Source: Aquimarina intermedia (GTDB taxonomy: Bacteria > Bacteroidota > Bacteroidia > Flavobacteriales > Flavobacteriaceae). Taken from it: a DNA stretch of 64,000 nt. Shown piece after piece: positions 42,841-51,537 of the stretch; position 1 is the stretch's first letter, and every line of letters begins with the position of its first letter. The DNA lies in assembly GCF_008124785.1 (NCBI RefSeq), contig NZ_VNHU01000002.1, forward strand, positions 434,001 to 498,000, in the 5' to 3' direction. The notes beneath the pieces are model-generated. The model was not told where the DNA came from, ran no database searches, and was given only the letters and a program-made list of their open reading frames with translations. Made by a program: the position numbers and the translations under genes.

Positions 42841-43902
42841 ATGAATCTAAAAGATGGGGTTAAAACTGCCACTAACAAGGTAGCCGCTGAAACTACCGAA
42901 CTAAGTAAATTAGTAAAAGATCGAAGTAAATCCTTAGTGGATCGATTAGAGTCGTATGAAGATATCATCAACATCGAAGTAGGTGATACCGGTTTGCATC
43001 GTGCTAAAACGTTAGAGCGAGAATTTAATATTCGGCAGATCTATATCAAATACGAAGGAAACAACCCTACAGGTACCCAAAAAGATCGAATTGCTTTTGC
43101 TCAGGCATATGACGCATTGCGTCGTGGCTTTGATGTGGTCTCTTTAGCAACATGTGGTAATTATGGTGTTGCAATGGCACTGGCAGCAGATTTAGCCGGT
43201 ATAGCTTGTAAGATTTATATCCCTGCATCATATCATACTGAACGTATCGAAGAAATGACATCCCTCGGTGCCGAAATTATTCGCTTGCCCGGCAATTATG
43301 AGGAAGTAGTTAAGGCAAGTAGTCTACTCGCGTCCCAAGAACAGTGGTATGACGCAAATCCGGGTGGAGATAACACTCCCCTTCAAATCATGGCGTATTC
43401 ACAAATAGCTTTTGAGATTTTTGAAGAACTGGGTGATGCGCCTAAGTACTGTGCAGCTCCAGTTTCTAACGGCACCCTATTCGCAGGCATTTATCGCGGT
43501 TTTGTAAGTTTGTATAAACGCGGAAAAACATCTCGAATTCCTAAAATGATAGCCGCGTCGTCGACACATAAAAATCCCATTATACAATCCTTTAGACAAG
43601 GACTAGAACACTGTGTTGACCTGAATCCAGAGAGTATCAAAGAAACCAAATACAACGAACCTCTGATAAACTGGCACAGTTTTGACGGAAATGAAGCGCT
43701 GTATGCGATACGCGAATCCGACGGAGACGCATTTAATATAAGCGACAAAAAAATGAAAGAGATGAGTTCATATCTATTAAAAAAAGAATCCTTCAAAATA
43801 TTACCGGCATCAACAGCCGGACTGATCGGACTTTTAGAAATGCATGAGCGTTTAAATTTTGAGCCGGATCGTTTTGTTGCTGTTTTGACCGCAAAATATT
43901 AG
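42841..43902 (+). CDS. PLP-dependent threonine synthase-like enzyme
   Basis: 353 residues from ATG 42841 (a GTG two codons earlier is less likely). It has the fold type II PLP core of threonine synthase and its relatives: the Schiff-base lysine Lys81 lies in NNPTGTQKDR, the phosphate-binding LATCGNYGVAMA follows, and APVSNGTLFAGIYRG is a further substrate-loop signature. It is shorter than true threonine synthases and lacks their N-terminal domain, so another beta-elimination, replacement or racemase reaction is likely. It lies 79 bp upstream of a DUF1611 gene and shares its direction, suggesting a common pathway. Confidence 0.82.
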   Translation: MNLKDGVKTATNKVAAETTELSKLVKDRSKSLVDRLESYEDIINIEVGDTGLHRAKTLEREFNIRQIYIKYEGNNPTGTQKDRIAFAQAYDALRRGFDVVSLATCGNYGVAMALAADLAGIACKIYIPASYHTERIEEMTSLGAEIIRLPGNYEEVVKASSLLASQEQWYDANPGGDNTPLQIMAYSQIAFEIFEELGDAPKYCAAPVSNGTLFAGIYRGFVSLYKRGKTSRIPKMIAASSTHKNPIIQSFRQGLEHCVDLNPESIKETKYNEPLINWHSFDGNEALYAIRESDGDAFNISDKKMKEMSSYLLKKESFKILPASTAGLIGLLEMHERLNFEPDRFVAVLTAKY

Positions 43903-43981
43903 ACCACCACACCTTTGAAATAAAGTAAAATTTAATCCAATACACACCCAAAACTTCTTTCGAAGTAAAAAAATATATAAA

Positions 43982-45052
43982 ATGAAAAAATCAATCGACG
44001 GTAAAGCATTGGTATATTGCCAAGGCGCATTTAATACCCCAAATGGTAAAACAGCACATGGACTAGTTCGGTTTACCGAACGGTATGATGTTGTTGGCGT
44101 CATAGATAGTAACTACGCCGACAAGGATGCAGGAGAAATTCTTGATGGAAAACCTAACGGAATCCCTATTTTTAAAACAATCGATAGCGCTATAAAAAAG
44201 CTTGCGAATATTAATAATACTCCAAGTTCTCTAGTTATTGGATTGGCACCTGATGGTGGAAGATTACCAAAAGAAGCTAAAATCACAATCAAAAAGGCGC
44301 TGGAAATGGGATGGAACGTAGATAGCGGACTTCATGATTTTTTAAGCAATGATAAGGATGTAATGAAGGTTGCTCAAGCTAATAATTGTAGGGTTAGAGA
44401 TGTAAGAAAAACGCCTGACAGAGATACACTTCACTTTTTTTCTGGCGAAATTGAGCAGGTTGAAAGCCTAAAACTTGCAGTTCTGGGTACTGACTCCGCT
44501 ATCGGTAAACGCACCACCTCCTGGTTACTGGTTCATGGATTTAGAAATTCAGGATTAACCGCTCAAATGATAGGAACCGGTCAAACGGCATGGATGCAAG
44601 GGGCAAAATACAGCATGATTATGGATAGTTGCATAAACGATTTTGTGTCTGGCGAAATTGAACATGCTGTTGTAAGTGCTTGGAAAGAAGAACGGCCTGA
44701 TATAATTGTAATTGAGGGACAAGGAAGCTTAATGAATCCTGCATACCCTGGAGGTTTCGAGATCCTAGCTGCAGGCCGACCGGATTATGTCATTTTGCAA
44801 CATGCTCCCAAGCGCTTAGAATATGATGGGTTTCCCGGATATAAATTGCATAGTTTAAAAGAACAGATTAATGCTATCGAAGTCATCTCCGGTCGCAAGG
44901 TTATCGCCATAACTGTAAATCATGAAGACATGTCCTCTCATGAGATTGAACCTGCATGCAACGCTATTACCAAAGAAACAGGATTACCTGCCTTCGATGT
45001 CTTGGCTAATGGTGCTGATGATCTTATCAAGATTCTAAAAAAACTATCTTAA
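43982..45052 (+). CDS. DUF1611 family protein (DgcN-like)
   Basis: A 356-residue DUF1611 protein. A Rossmann-like N-terminal half (to about residue 150) precedes a P-loop domain with GTDSAIGKRTTS (169-180). The segments EGQGSLMNPAYPGG and LQHAPKR follow. As I recall, the DUF1611 protein DgcN of marine bacteria N-acetylates D-glutamate, and the epimerase-type enzyme DgcA then racemises the product. An adjacent epimerase gene, 74 bp downstream, fits that picture. An alternative is a muropeptide-recycling step. Cytosolic, no signal peptide. Confidence 0.85.
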   Translation: MKKSIDGKALVYCQGAFNTPNGKTAHGLVRFTERYDVVGVIDSNYADKDAGEILDGKPNGIPIFKTIDSAIKKLANINNTPSSLVIGLAPDGGRLPKEAKITIKKALEMGWNVDSGLHDFLSNDKDVMKVAQANNCRVRDVRKTPDRDTLHFFSGEIEQVESLKLAVLGTDSAIGKRTTSWLLVHGFRNSGLTAQMIGTGQTAWMQGAKYSMIMDSCINDFVSGEIEHAVVSAWKEERPDIIVIEGQGSLMNPAYPGGFEILAAGRPDYVILQHAPKRLEYDGFPGYKLHSLKEQINAIEVISGRKVIAITVNHEDMSSHEIEPACNAITKETGLPAFDVLANGADDLIKILKKLS

Positions 45053-45126
45053 AAAAGAAATGATCGCTTTTTTCAAATATATCCACTTTATAAATCATAA
45101 TTTCAAGATTACATCTTACACAATTA

Positions 45127-46182
45127 ATGAAAATTACAAAAGTTACATACGAGCGTTTAGATATTAACCTCGCCACGCCCTATATCATCGCTTACGAAAC
45201 TGTTGCAAAAGCAACCAATTTTATTTTAAAAATAGAGACCAACACCTCCACTATCGGGTATGGATGTGCTGCTCCGGATGACACAGTTACAGGAGAAACT
45301 CCTGATCAGGTTGAAAATGCAATCAAAGACATAATTATTCCTTACTTAATCGGAAAAAATCCGTTTTTAACTGTAAAGATCCTGGAAGATTTAAAATTGG
45401 TACTGAAAGGAAGCGCTTCTGCCCTAGCGATGGTGGATATTGGACTTCACGATTTAATTTCGCGAAAATTAAACATCCCCCTATATCAATTTCTAGGTGG
45501 CTATAGAGAAAGTATTCCTACTAGCATTACGATTGGTATTTTATCGGTTTCCGATACCTTGAGAGAAGCAACGGAATTTATAAAGCAAGGCTTTAATATC
45601 TTGAAGATAAAAGGAGGCTTAGATGTTGAGGATGATATCGAAAAAATGATCAAAATACGCGAGCGATACCCACATGTTTCTTTACGATTTGATGGCAATC
45701 AAGGGTACACCGTTGAGGATTCTGTAGCTTTTGTAAAAAGAACAAAGCATGTAGATATTGAAATATTTGAACAACCACTCCCCATCCTTAAGGAAGAAAA
45801 ACTAGGTCAGGTTACGCAGCAGGTAACCATACCCGTTATGGCAGATGAGAGTATTAAAACACTGAAAGATGCATTTCGATTAGCACAAAACCAACGTATC
45901 GATATGGTAAATATTAAACTCATGAAAGTTGGAGGTATCCTGGAAGCAAAGCACATTAGTTCTGTTGCCAAATCGGCCAATCTTGATGTTATGGTCGGTT
46001 GCATTGATGAATGTCGCCTTGGGATTTCGGCAGGATTACATTTTGCCCTTTCTCGTCCAAACATACATTTTGCAGATCTTGACGGTCATCTCGACATGAA
46101 AAATGATCCGTTCGGAGAGCTCTTTACACTTAAAAAAGGCATCCTATATCCTTCGACATATCCTGGTTTAGGTAAGATCTAA
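45127..46182 (+). CDS. dipeptide epimerase (enolase superfamily)
   Basis: A 351-residue enolase-superfamily racemase. The catalytic KxK is Lys160/Lys162 in LKIKGG. The metal ligands are Asp189 (FDGNQGY), Glu215 (IFEQPL) and Asp240 (MADES). The second base is Lys264 in VNIKLMKVGG. These match L-Ala-D/L-Glu epimerases and the related N-acetyl-glutamate racemase. It lies next to the DUF1611 gene, so either dipeptide recycling or a D-glutamate route is possible. Confidence 0.9.
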   Translation: MKITKVTYERLDINLATPYIIAYETVAKATNFILKIETNTSTIGYGCAAPDDTVTGETPDQVENAIKDIIIPYLIGKNPFLTVKILEDLKLVLKGSASALAMVDIGLHDLISRKLNIPLYQFLGGYRESIPTSITIGILSVSDTLREATEFIKQGFNILKIKGGLDVEDDIEKMIKIRERYPHVSLRFDGNQGYTVEDSVAFVKRTKHVDIEIFEQPLPILKEEKLGQVTQQVTIPVMADESIKTLKDAFRLAQNQRIDMVNIKLMKVGGILEAKHISSVAKSANLDVMVGCIDECRLGISAGLHFALSRPNIHFADLDGHLDMKNDPFGELFTLKKGILYPSTYPGLGKI

Positions 46183-46221
46183 TAATCAGAATTTTAACTT
46201 ATTTTATAATAAAATGCGAAT

Positions 46222-46250
46222 ATTTAAGTTATTTCCTTCATAACTTAAAT
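46222..46250. promoter_or_regulatory. perfect 11-bp inverted repeat in the astacin leader
   Basis: ATTTAAGTTAT and ATAACTTAAAT are separated by a 7-nt loop and end 8 bp before the astacin ATG. There is no T tract, so it is not a terminator. It can form a hairpin in the mRNA next to the start or bind a dimeric regulator. Confidence 0.5.
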
Positions 46251-46258
46251 ACAAACTC

Positions 46259-47287
46259 ATGAAATTCAAGAATTCAGCACTTATGCTATCGGTCGCCTTG
46301 GCGACCTTTGCATGTTCAAAAGATGACAGCGTCGTTGAACAAGAAACACTGCAAACAGAAAAAGAAACTTTTCAAGGAGCAGAGCGCGCTTACTTTGATC
46401 AGTCGGGTCCCATACAAAAAGGGAGCTATCTAGGATTACCTATTTCTTACGAAAATGTAAATGGAGAATATATCTTTGAAGGAGATATTATCATTCCACA
46501 GGATATGATGCATTCTAAAGACACCAAGCTCGTACTAGAAAATGGTGACGATCCAGAACTGGTAAAAAGTGTAGGCCGTACAGGTGGAAGGTGGCCTAAT
46601 AACACGGTATATTATCAAATCGCAAGTAACTTACCTAATCAGTCGCGAGTAACTAATGCCATTGCAAGTTGGGAAAGTAACACTAATCTAAGATTTGTAG
46701 CACGTACAAATCAATCAAATTATATTTACTTTCAGCCAGGTGGGGGTTGTTCGTCAAGTGTAGGTATGGTTGGCGGTCGTCAAAATATAAACCTTGCAAG
46801 TGGCTGTAGTACCGGTAATACAATTCATGAAATTGGACATGCGGTAGGACTATGGCATGAACAAAGTCGCGTGGATCGGGATCAGTACGTAACAATTAAC
46901 TTTAATAACATCCAGGCAGGGAAAGAACATAACTTTCAAACTTATGTACAACGAGGTCGTGACGGAGATGAATATACCAGCACATTGGATTTTGGATCTA
47001 TTATGATGTATGGTCCTAACTCCTTTTCAAAAAATGGACAACCTACGATAACTAAAAAAGACGGTAGTTCTTATTCGGTACAGCGCACCGCATTATCGTC
47101 AGACGATTTGCAAGGTATTGCTCAGATGTATCCAAACGGCGGTGATGAACCTACCTATGTGAATGGACAATATTATACAGTGAATGGTTTGCGAGTCTAT
47201 CGCTATAATGATAAATGGTACTATTACACCTCCAGCAACGGATGGAGAGAAGTAGTGTACCGTAACGGAGCTTGGTATTATGCGTAA
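46259..47287 (+). CDS. astacin-family (M12A) metalloprotease lipoprotein
   Basis: 342 residues. The lipoprotein signal ends at Cys20 in TFAC, followed by SKDDS, which resembles the Bacteroidota lipoprotein export signal and suggests surface display. The zinc motif HEIGHAVGLWHEQSRVDRD begins at His190 (ligands His190, His194, His200; base Glu191). The Met-turn is SIMMYGP. A C-terminal tail of about 43 residues (300-342) is rich in Tyr and Trp (YVNGQYYT, DKWYYYTSS, GAWYYA) and is not part of the catalytic domain. It degrades extracellular proteins. Confidence 0.93.
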   Translation: MKFKNSALMLSVALATFACSKDDSVVEQETLQTEKETFQGAERAYFDQSGPIQKGSYLGLPISYENVNGEYIFEGDIIIPQDMMHSKDTKLVLENGDDPELVKSVGRTGGRWPNNTVYYQIASNLPNQSRVTNAIASWESNTNLRFVARTNQSNYIYFQPGGGCSSSVGMVGGRQNINLASGCSTGNTIHEIGHAVGLWHEQSRVDRDQYVTINFNNIQAGKEHNFQTYVQRGRDGDEYTSTLDFGSIMMYGPNSFSKNGQPTITKKDGSSYSVQRTALSSDDLQGIAQMYPNGGDEPTYVNGQYYTVNGLRVYRYNDKWYYYTSSNGWREVVYRNGAWYYA

Positions 47288-47312
47288 TATCTAGTAATTA
47301 ATTAAAGGGTAA

Positions 47313-47350
47313 AGGCTTGGTATGCGTAGGTATCACCAAGCTTTTTTTTA
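47313..47350 (+). terminator. intrinsic terminator of the astacin gene
   Basis: GCTTGGT and ACCAAGC form a 7-bp stem with a 13-nt loop, followed by a run of T residues from 47342. Confidence 0.75.
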
Positions 47351-47368
47351 TTATCCCTTTTTATACTG

Positions 47369-47376
47369 TATTTTTG
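47369..47376 (+). promoter_or_regulatory. -7 promoter element (TATTTTTG)
   Basis: TATTTTTG lies 20 bp before the ATG of the small lipoprotein at 47397, just after the astacin terminator. No -33 TTG is clear. Confidence 0.45.
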
Positions 47377-47396
47377 AAGCGATTCAAATTTTCTAC

Positions 47397-47921
47397 ATGA
47401 AAAATCTTTTAATAATTGTTAGCGTACTTCTAAGCATTTGTGCATGTACAGAGCATAGTTCGTCTAATAATGATCAGGCTCCAGTCAAAGCCACCGTTCT
47501 TGACAGTCTCTCGGATAACAAAATAACTCTGGACCTACTACCTCTCTCAGTTCAAGCAGAAGAGGATTTAAAAAGTTTTGATGATTTACAAGCGTTACGC
47601 AATCTCATTCTTACCATGCAAAACTCCAACGCTTTTTATATTCAAAAATATGCCGACAGCACCGATTTGGCAGTAGGCACATTAAGAGAAAATATTCCAA
47701 ACGATTTGAATACAAATGCCATCTCCTCACGATTAACTGTTTTAGCTACCGAAACCGCATTGCTAAGACACTGGTCAGAAAAAAAAATGGTAACCGAAGA
47801 TAAACTGTTTGAAGCGAATACACGGCTTATCAAAGCGTATAATAGTTTAGTGATACAACTTAATGAACTCTCTTTGGCGATTCCAGAAAATATAGAAAAA
47901 GAGCTTTTAGGCGAAGATTAA
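47397..47921 (+). CDS. small helical lipoprotein, unknown function
   Basis: 174 residues from ATG 47397. The signal MKNLLIIVSVLLSICAC ends in a lipobox (Cys17). The mature protein is mostly helical, with heptad-like runs around NAISSRLTVLATETALLRHW. No motif or family was recognised. It precedes a secreted SnoaL-like protein by 19 bp, so the two are probably cotranscribed. Confidence 0.72.
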   Translation: MKNLLIIVSVLLSICACTEHSSSNNDQAPVKATVLDSLSDNKITLDLLPLSVQAEEDLKSFDDLQALRNLILTMQNSNAFYIQKYADSTDLAVGTLRENIPNDLNTNAISSRLTVLATETALLRHWSEKKMVTEDKLFEANTRLIKAYNSLVIQLNELSLAIPENIEKELLGED

Positions 47922-47940
47922 ATGTTTAATACCAATACTT

Positions 47941-48459
47941 ATGAAATATCTCCAGCAGACTATCAAATTCTTACTTCTGTTTATAGCTTCGTCTACTATG
48001 CTAGCACAAAATACACAGTCAGAAGAAACTATCAAAACTATAAATGTATCGCTTGATCAATGGCACCAATCAGCAGCTCAAGCAGATTTTGACAGTTACT
48101 TTGGTTTAATGACAGAGGATGCTGTTTTTATAGGTACTGACCCTACAGAGAATTGGCAGTTAGATGCTTTTAAAGCGTTTGCTAAGCCCTATTTTGATAA
48201 AGGAAAAGCATGGAGTTTTAGTAAACTTGAACGTACAATTTACTTAGGAAAGAATACGCACTATGCTTGGTTTGATGAATTGCTAACTACACAGATGGGT
48301 ATATGTCGTGGAAGCGGTGTTGTTGAAGCTACTAAGACCGGTTGGAAAATTAAGCATTATGTTTTGTCAATTACGGTGCCTAATGAAAATGTTTCTGAAG
48401 TAACCAAGATGAAACAAAAATTTGAGGACAAATTTATTCAGCAACTCAAATCTAACTAA
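47941..48459 (+). CDS. secreted SnoaL/NTF2-like protein
   Basis: 172 residues with a Sec signal (MKYLQQTIKFLLLFIASSTMLAQ, cleaved near residue 23). The rest looks like an NTF2/SnoaL-like cone fold: TINVSLDQWHQSAAQADFDSYFGLMTEDAVFIGTD and the later HYAWFDELLT. Such proteins bind small molecules or have isomerase-like activity; function unknown. It is likely in one operon with the preceding lipoprotein. Confidence 0.75.
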   Translation: MKYLQQTIKFLLLFIASSTMLAQNTQSEETIKTINVSLDQWHQSAAQADFDSYFGLMTEDAVFIGTDPTENWQLDAFKAFAKPYFDKGKAWSFSKLERTIYLGKNTHYAWFDELLTTQMGICRGSGVVEATKTGWKIKHYVLSITVPNENVSEVTKMKQKFEDKFIQQLKSN

Positions 48460-48461
48460 AA

Positions 48462-49124
48462 TTATATCAGAGATTTAGTGAATGTAGTGATATTCGGATA
48501 ATATTTAATAGTTGATATATTTTTGAAATGAGAAGCATGCTTCTCTCCTATTCCTACAAAATCAATTTTGAGATTTTGAGCTGTAATCATATCCCACAAT
48601 CCATCTCCAATGGAAACGATATGTTCAAAATGATCTTTCTTATAATAACGCTTAGCCCGATCTATTGCATCCATAACAAATCCTTCTCTAGACTCATGGG
48701 TTTTTGAAGTCGCCAACAAAGCTTCATCATACCAGATACCACAGTCTTCCAACTTCATTATTGCAGGCTTCGGCAAAGCACCGGTGGCAAAGCTAAAAGG
48801 AACATTTGATTTTCTTAATAGTTCAATTAAAACCTTGGCTCCTAAAATTTCCTTAGAAGAATTAAACAACTCCATCTGAGAAACAATTTCCTGCTCGAAT
48901 TGCTCTAATAAATCAGCTGGATGTTGCTCGAGAAAGTTACGTTCATAATTGTAGCGTAACGCATAACTATCAGTATGGTGTTTGTAATTATTATAATCTG
49001 TGTCAATATTCTGAATACCTAGTTTTAGCATGGCTTGGGTGACAGCCATTAAGTACATAGGAACGCTATCAGTCAAGGTTCCGTCAATATCAAAAATAAA
49101 TAAGGTAGAATGTAAATCTTTCAT
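48462..49124 (-). CDS. HAD-family phosphatase
   Basis: A 220-residue HAD hydrolase. The nucleophile motif FDIDGT (Asp12, Asp14) and the late SIGDGLWDM (acidic pair) are present, with a helical cap between. It resembles the phosphoglycolate phosphatase group; substrate unknown. It lies 2 bp after the TonB receptor gene and is probably the last gene of the recO operon. Confidence 0.9.
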   Translation of the reverse strand: MKDLHSTLFIFDIDGTLTDSVPMYLMAVTQAMLKLGIQNIDTDYNNYKHHTDSYALRYNYERNFLEQHPADLLEQFEQEIVSQMELFNSSKEILGAKVLIELLRKSNVPFSFATGALPKPAIMKLEDCGIWYDEALLATSKTHESREGFVMDAIDRAKRYYKKDHFEHIVSIGDGLWDMITAQNLKIDFVGIGEKHASHFKNISTIKYYPNITTFTKSLI

Positions 49125-49126
49125 GT

Positions 49127-51535
49127 TTAGAAAGCGTAGCTAAGAGATGAGATAAAATTTCGACCTGCAGCAGCAATTCCAGATGAATATGTTCTATATC
49201 GTTGATCTGTGATATTCTCAATAGCAAAAGTAGCGCGTAGTCCTTGCAAGATTTCGTAGTTTGCCCGTATATTGAGCGTATACCAGGATGGCGCATACGG
49301 ATTTCCGTTAGCATCAGCCGCATAAAAATAATCTTTACTTTGTTCTGATGGAGAAAGCTGATCATAGGATAAAGAGCCATTATAATTTGCGAACAAGTCT
49401 AAACGAAGCTTGTCTTTATCAAAAGTTAGTTGGGTCATACCAAACTGTGGCGCGACGTGGCGTGAGGGTGCGGTCTCTCCGTTATCCAGTTCTTCTTCTC
49501 CTCCCGTAAAGGTATACTGTGATGTAAATGTAAAATTTGTAGCAAAACTATAGTTAATTCCGGCTTCGAATCCATATACTTTTGCGTTAGCGGCATTTTG
49601 AATGGCCTGAATTGTACTTAGCTCCTCTTTGTACATAATCTGGGTTACTCCATTTAAAGCATAGTCTCTGCGGACTAAAGCATCATCCAAATAAGTGTAA
49701 AAAGTAGCTATATCCAGTGTTAGCTTTTTGGAAGGTGTCAACGTTACAGCAATCTCTCCATTGTAGGCGTATTCTGGTTTCAGATCTGGATTTGGAACCA
49801 CAACAGCTCCCGGTTCTGAATCAAATATTTTACCCACATCGTCAATATTAGGTGCTCTAAATGCTGTCGAGAAGTTAACTTTCCATTGCAAAATCTCATT
49901 AGGCAACCAACTGATTCCCGCTGTACCGGTTAAAGCTCCAGTATTTATGTTTGCCTCCTCAAAAGGAAGATCATAAAATTGATCAGAAAATGTTGATTTT
50001 AAATGAATGTAGTTGTAACGCAACCCTGTTTGCAGCCTTACTCTTTCATTAAATTTATGCTTTAAACTCAAATAGGCTGCTGCAGACTGCCAACTACTGC
50101 CATCTGGATATCTGGAGGGTGCAGCTTCTTTTGTATTTGCAGTGATATCTATAGCATATCCTCTGGAGTTTACTGTGTTTAAAATATATTCTGCTCCGTA
50201 ATGTAAAAAAGTGTCCGTAGATAACTTTTTTTCAAAATCTATATTTGTGGAGTATGCATCGACATGCTCTTCTGTTTTTGAAAGCATCGATGACTCAAAA
50301 TCTCGATCATTTCTACTCTCTTCAAAAATTTGATACGCAGCTGTAAACTGTACGTTGTCATAGTATTTTGATCCATTTTTATGGGTGACCTGTAAATTCC
50401 CCATAAACCACCGTTGGGGTCCATAGTACCACTCAGCTGATCGTAAATTTCCGTTTCTTCGACGAATTAAGCGGTCATATCGGGGGTAGTCTGACGTTGT
50501 AGTGTAAATAAGTCCCAATTCAAAATTCCACCGCTCGTTAGGCATAAAACGGGCTTTTTGCATAAAATTGATCTGATCATAGCCAGTAAAAATTTGTTTC
50601 TCCGGATCAGAATTTTCTTTAATGGTATCAATCCCGCCCGAATTGTCAACATAATCAGGTCGCAAATATTCATCAGGACCGTGTGATCCCATTTTTAAAT
50701 CATCAAAATCTGAATAACTGATACTACTTAGAAACGCCCATTCTTTGAAACCAAAATTCAAATCGACATGACCTGTTCTTTCATTATTTGCAGCAGCATA
50801 CCGTGCTGTAGCATTACCAGAAACTACATTCTCATCTGCAAAGGCAAATTTTGGTTTAAGGGTGTAAAAATTCATGACACCACCCACGGCATCGCTTCCA
50901 TAAACTACGGATCCAGGACCTAGTATCACTTCTGTTCTGCGAATGCTAAAGGGATCAATAGATATAATATTCTGTACATTACCACCTCTAAAAATAGCCG
51001 TATTCATTCGTACTCCGTCAACAGCTATTAACAAACGATTTGTAGAAAATCCTCTTATAATAGGGCTTCCACCTCCTAACTGACTTTTTTGAACATATAC
51101 CTGACCACTACTTTGTAGTAAGTCAGCAGAGGTTTGCGCTGCACTAAGGGCGATATCCTCTTCAGTTAAACTCACTATTTTCTGTACTATATCTTTTTTA
51201 TCTTGCTCCCATTTGGAAACCGAAATAACAACCTCTGAAAGTTGATTTTCATCGACTTCCAAAGCAACTATTCCTTGATTTTTCAGAATACTCTCTTTGG
51301 TAAACGAAATAGGTAAATGAGATACATGTGCAAAAAATAAAACCTCCTTTGTTTCAAAAACAGAAACATCAGCAACTCCATCAAAATTTGTGAGGGTACT
51401 TTTTGTTTTTGCCTCATTATAAATAGCTACGTTAGGCACTGGTAGCTTATCTAAAACACTAACCACCGTAATTTGTTGGGCACTGACACTATGAGAAAGA
51501 AAGACACTGAATAGAAGGAAAATAAATAATCGCAT
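49127..51535 (-). CDS. TonB-dependent outer-membrane receptor
   Basis: An 802-residue outer-membrane receptor. A signal peptide (MRLFIFLLFSVFLSHSVSAQ) is followed by a carboxypeptidase-like domain (about 20-90). A plug domain has SSGQVYVQKSQLGGGSPIIRG, and a 22-strand barrel follows with the terminal aromatic LSYAF. The plug's GPGSVVYGSDAVGG is also typical. Ligand unknown; there is no adjacent SusD-like or siderophore gene. It is sandwiched between recO and a HAD phosphatase with gaps of 2 bp. Confidence 0.95.
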   Translation of the reverse strand: MRLFIFLLFSVFLSHSVSAQQITVVSVLDKLPVPNVAIYNEAKTKSTLTNFDGVADVSVFETKEVLFFAHVSHLPISFTKESILKNQGIVALEVDENQLSEVVISVSKWEQDKKDIVQKIVSLTEEDIALSAAQTSADLLQSSGQVYVQKSQLGGGSPIIRGFSTNRLLIAVDGVRMNTAIFRGGNVQNIISIDPFSIRRTEVILGPGSVVYGSDAVGGVMNFYTLKPKFAFADENVVSGNATARYAAANNERTGHVDLNFGFKEWAFLSSISYSDFDDLKMGSHGPDEYLRPDYVDNSGGIDTIKENSDPEKQIFTGYDQINFMQKARFMPNERWNFELGLIYTTTSDYPRYDRLIRRRNGNLRSAEWYYGPQRWFMGNLQVTHKNGSKYYDNVQFTAAYQIFEESRNDRDFESSMLSKTEEHVDAYSTNIDFEKKLSTDTFLHYGAEYILNTVNSRGYAIDITANTKEAAPSRYPDGSSWQSAAAYLSLKHKFNERVRLQTGLRYNYIHLKSTFSDQFYDLPFEEANINTGALTGTAGISWLPNEILQWKVNFSTAFRAPNIDDVGKIFDSEPGAVVVPNPDLKPEYAYNGEIAVTLTPSKKLTLDIATFYTYLDDALVRRDYALNGVTQIMYKEELSTIQAIQNAANAKVYGFEAGINYSFATNFTFTSQYTFTGGEEELDNGETAPSRHVAPQFGMTQLTFDKDKLRLDLFANYNGSLSYDQLSPSEQSKDYFYAADANGNPYAPSWYTLNIRANYEILQGLRATFAIENITDQRYRTYSSGIAAAGRNFISSLSYAF

Positions 51536-51537
51536 AC

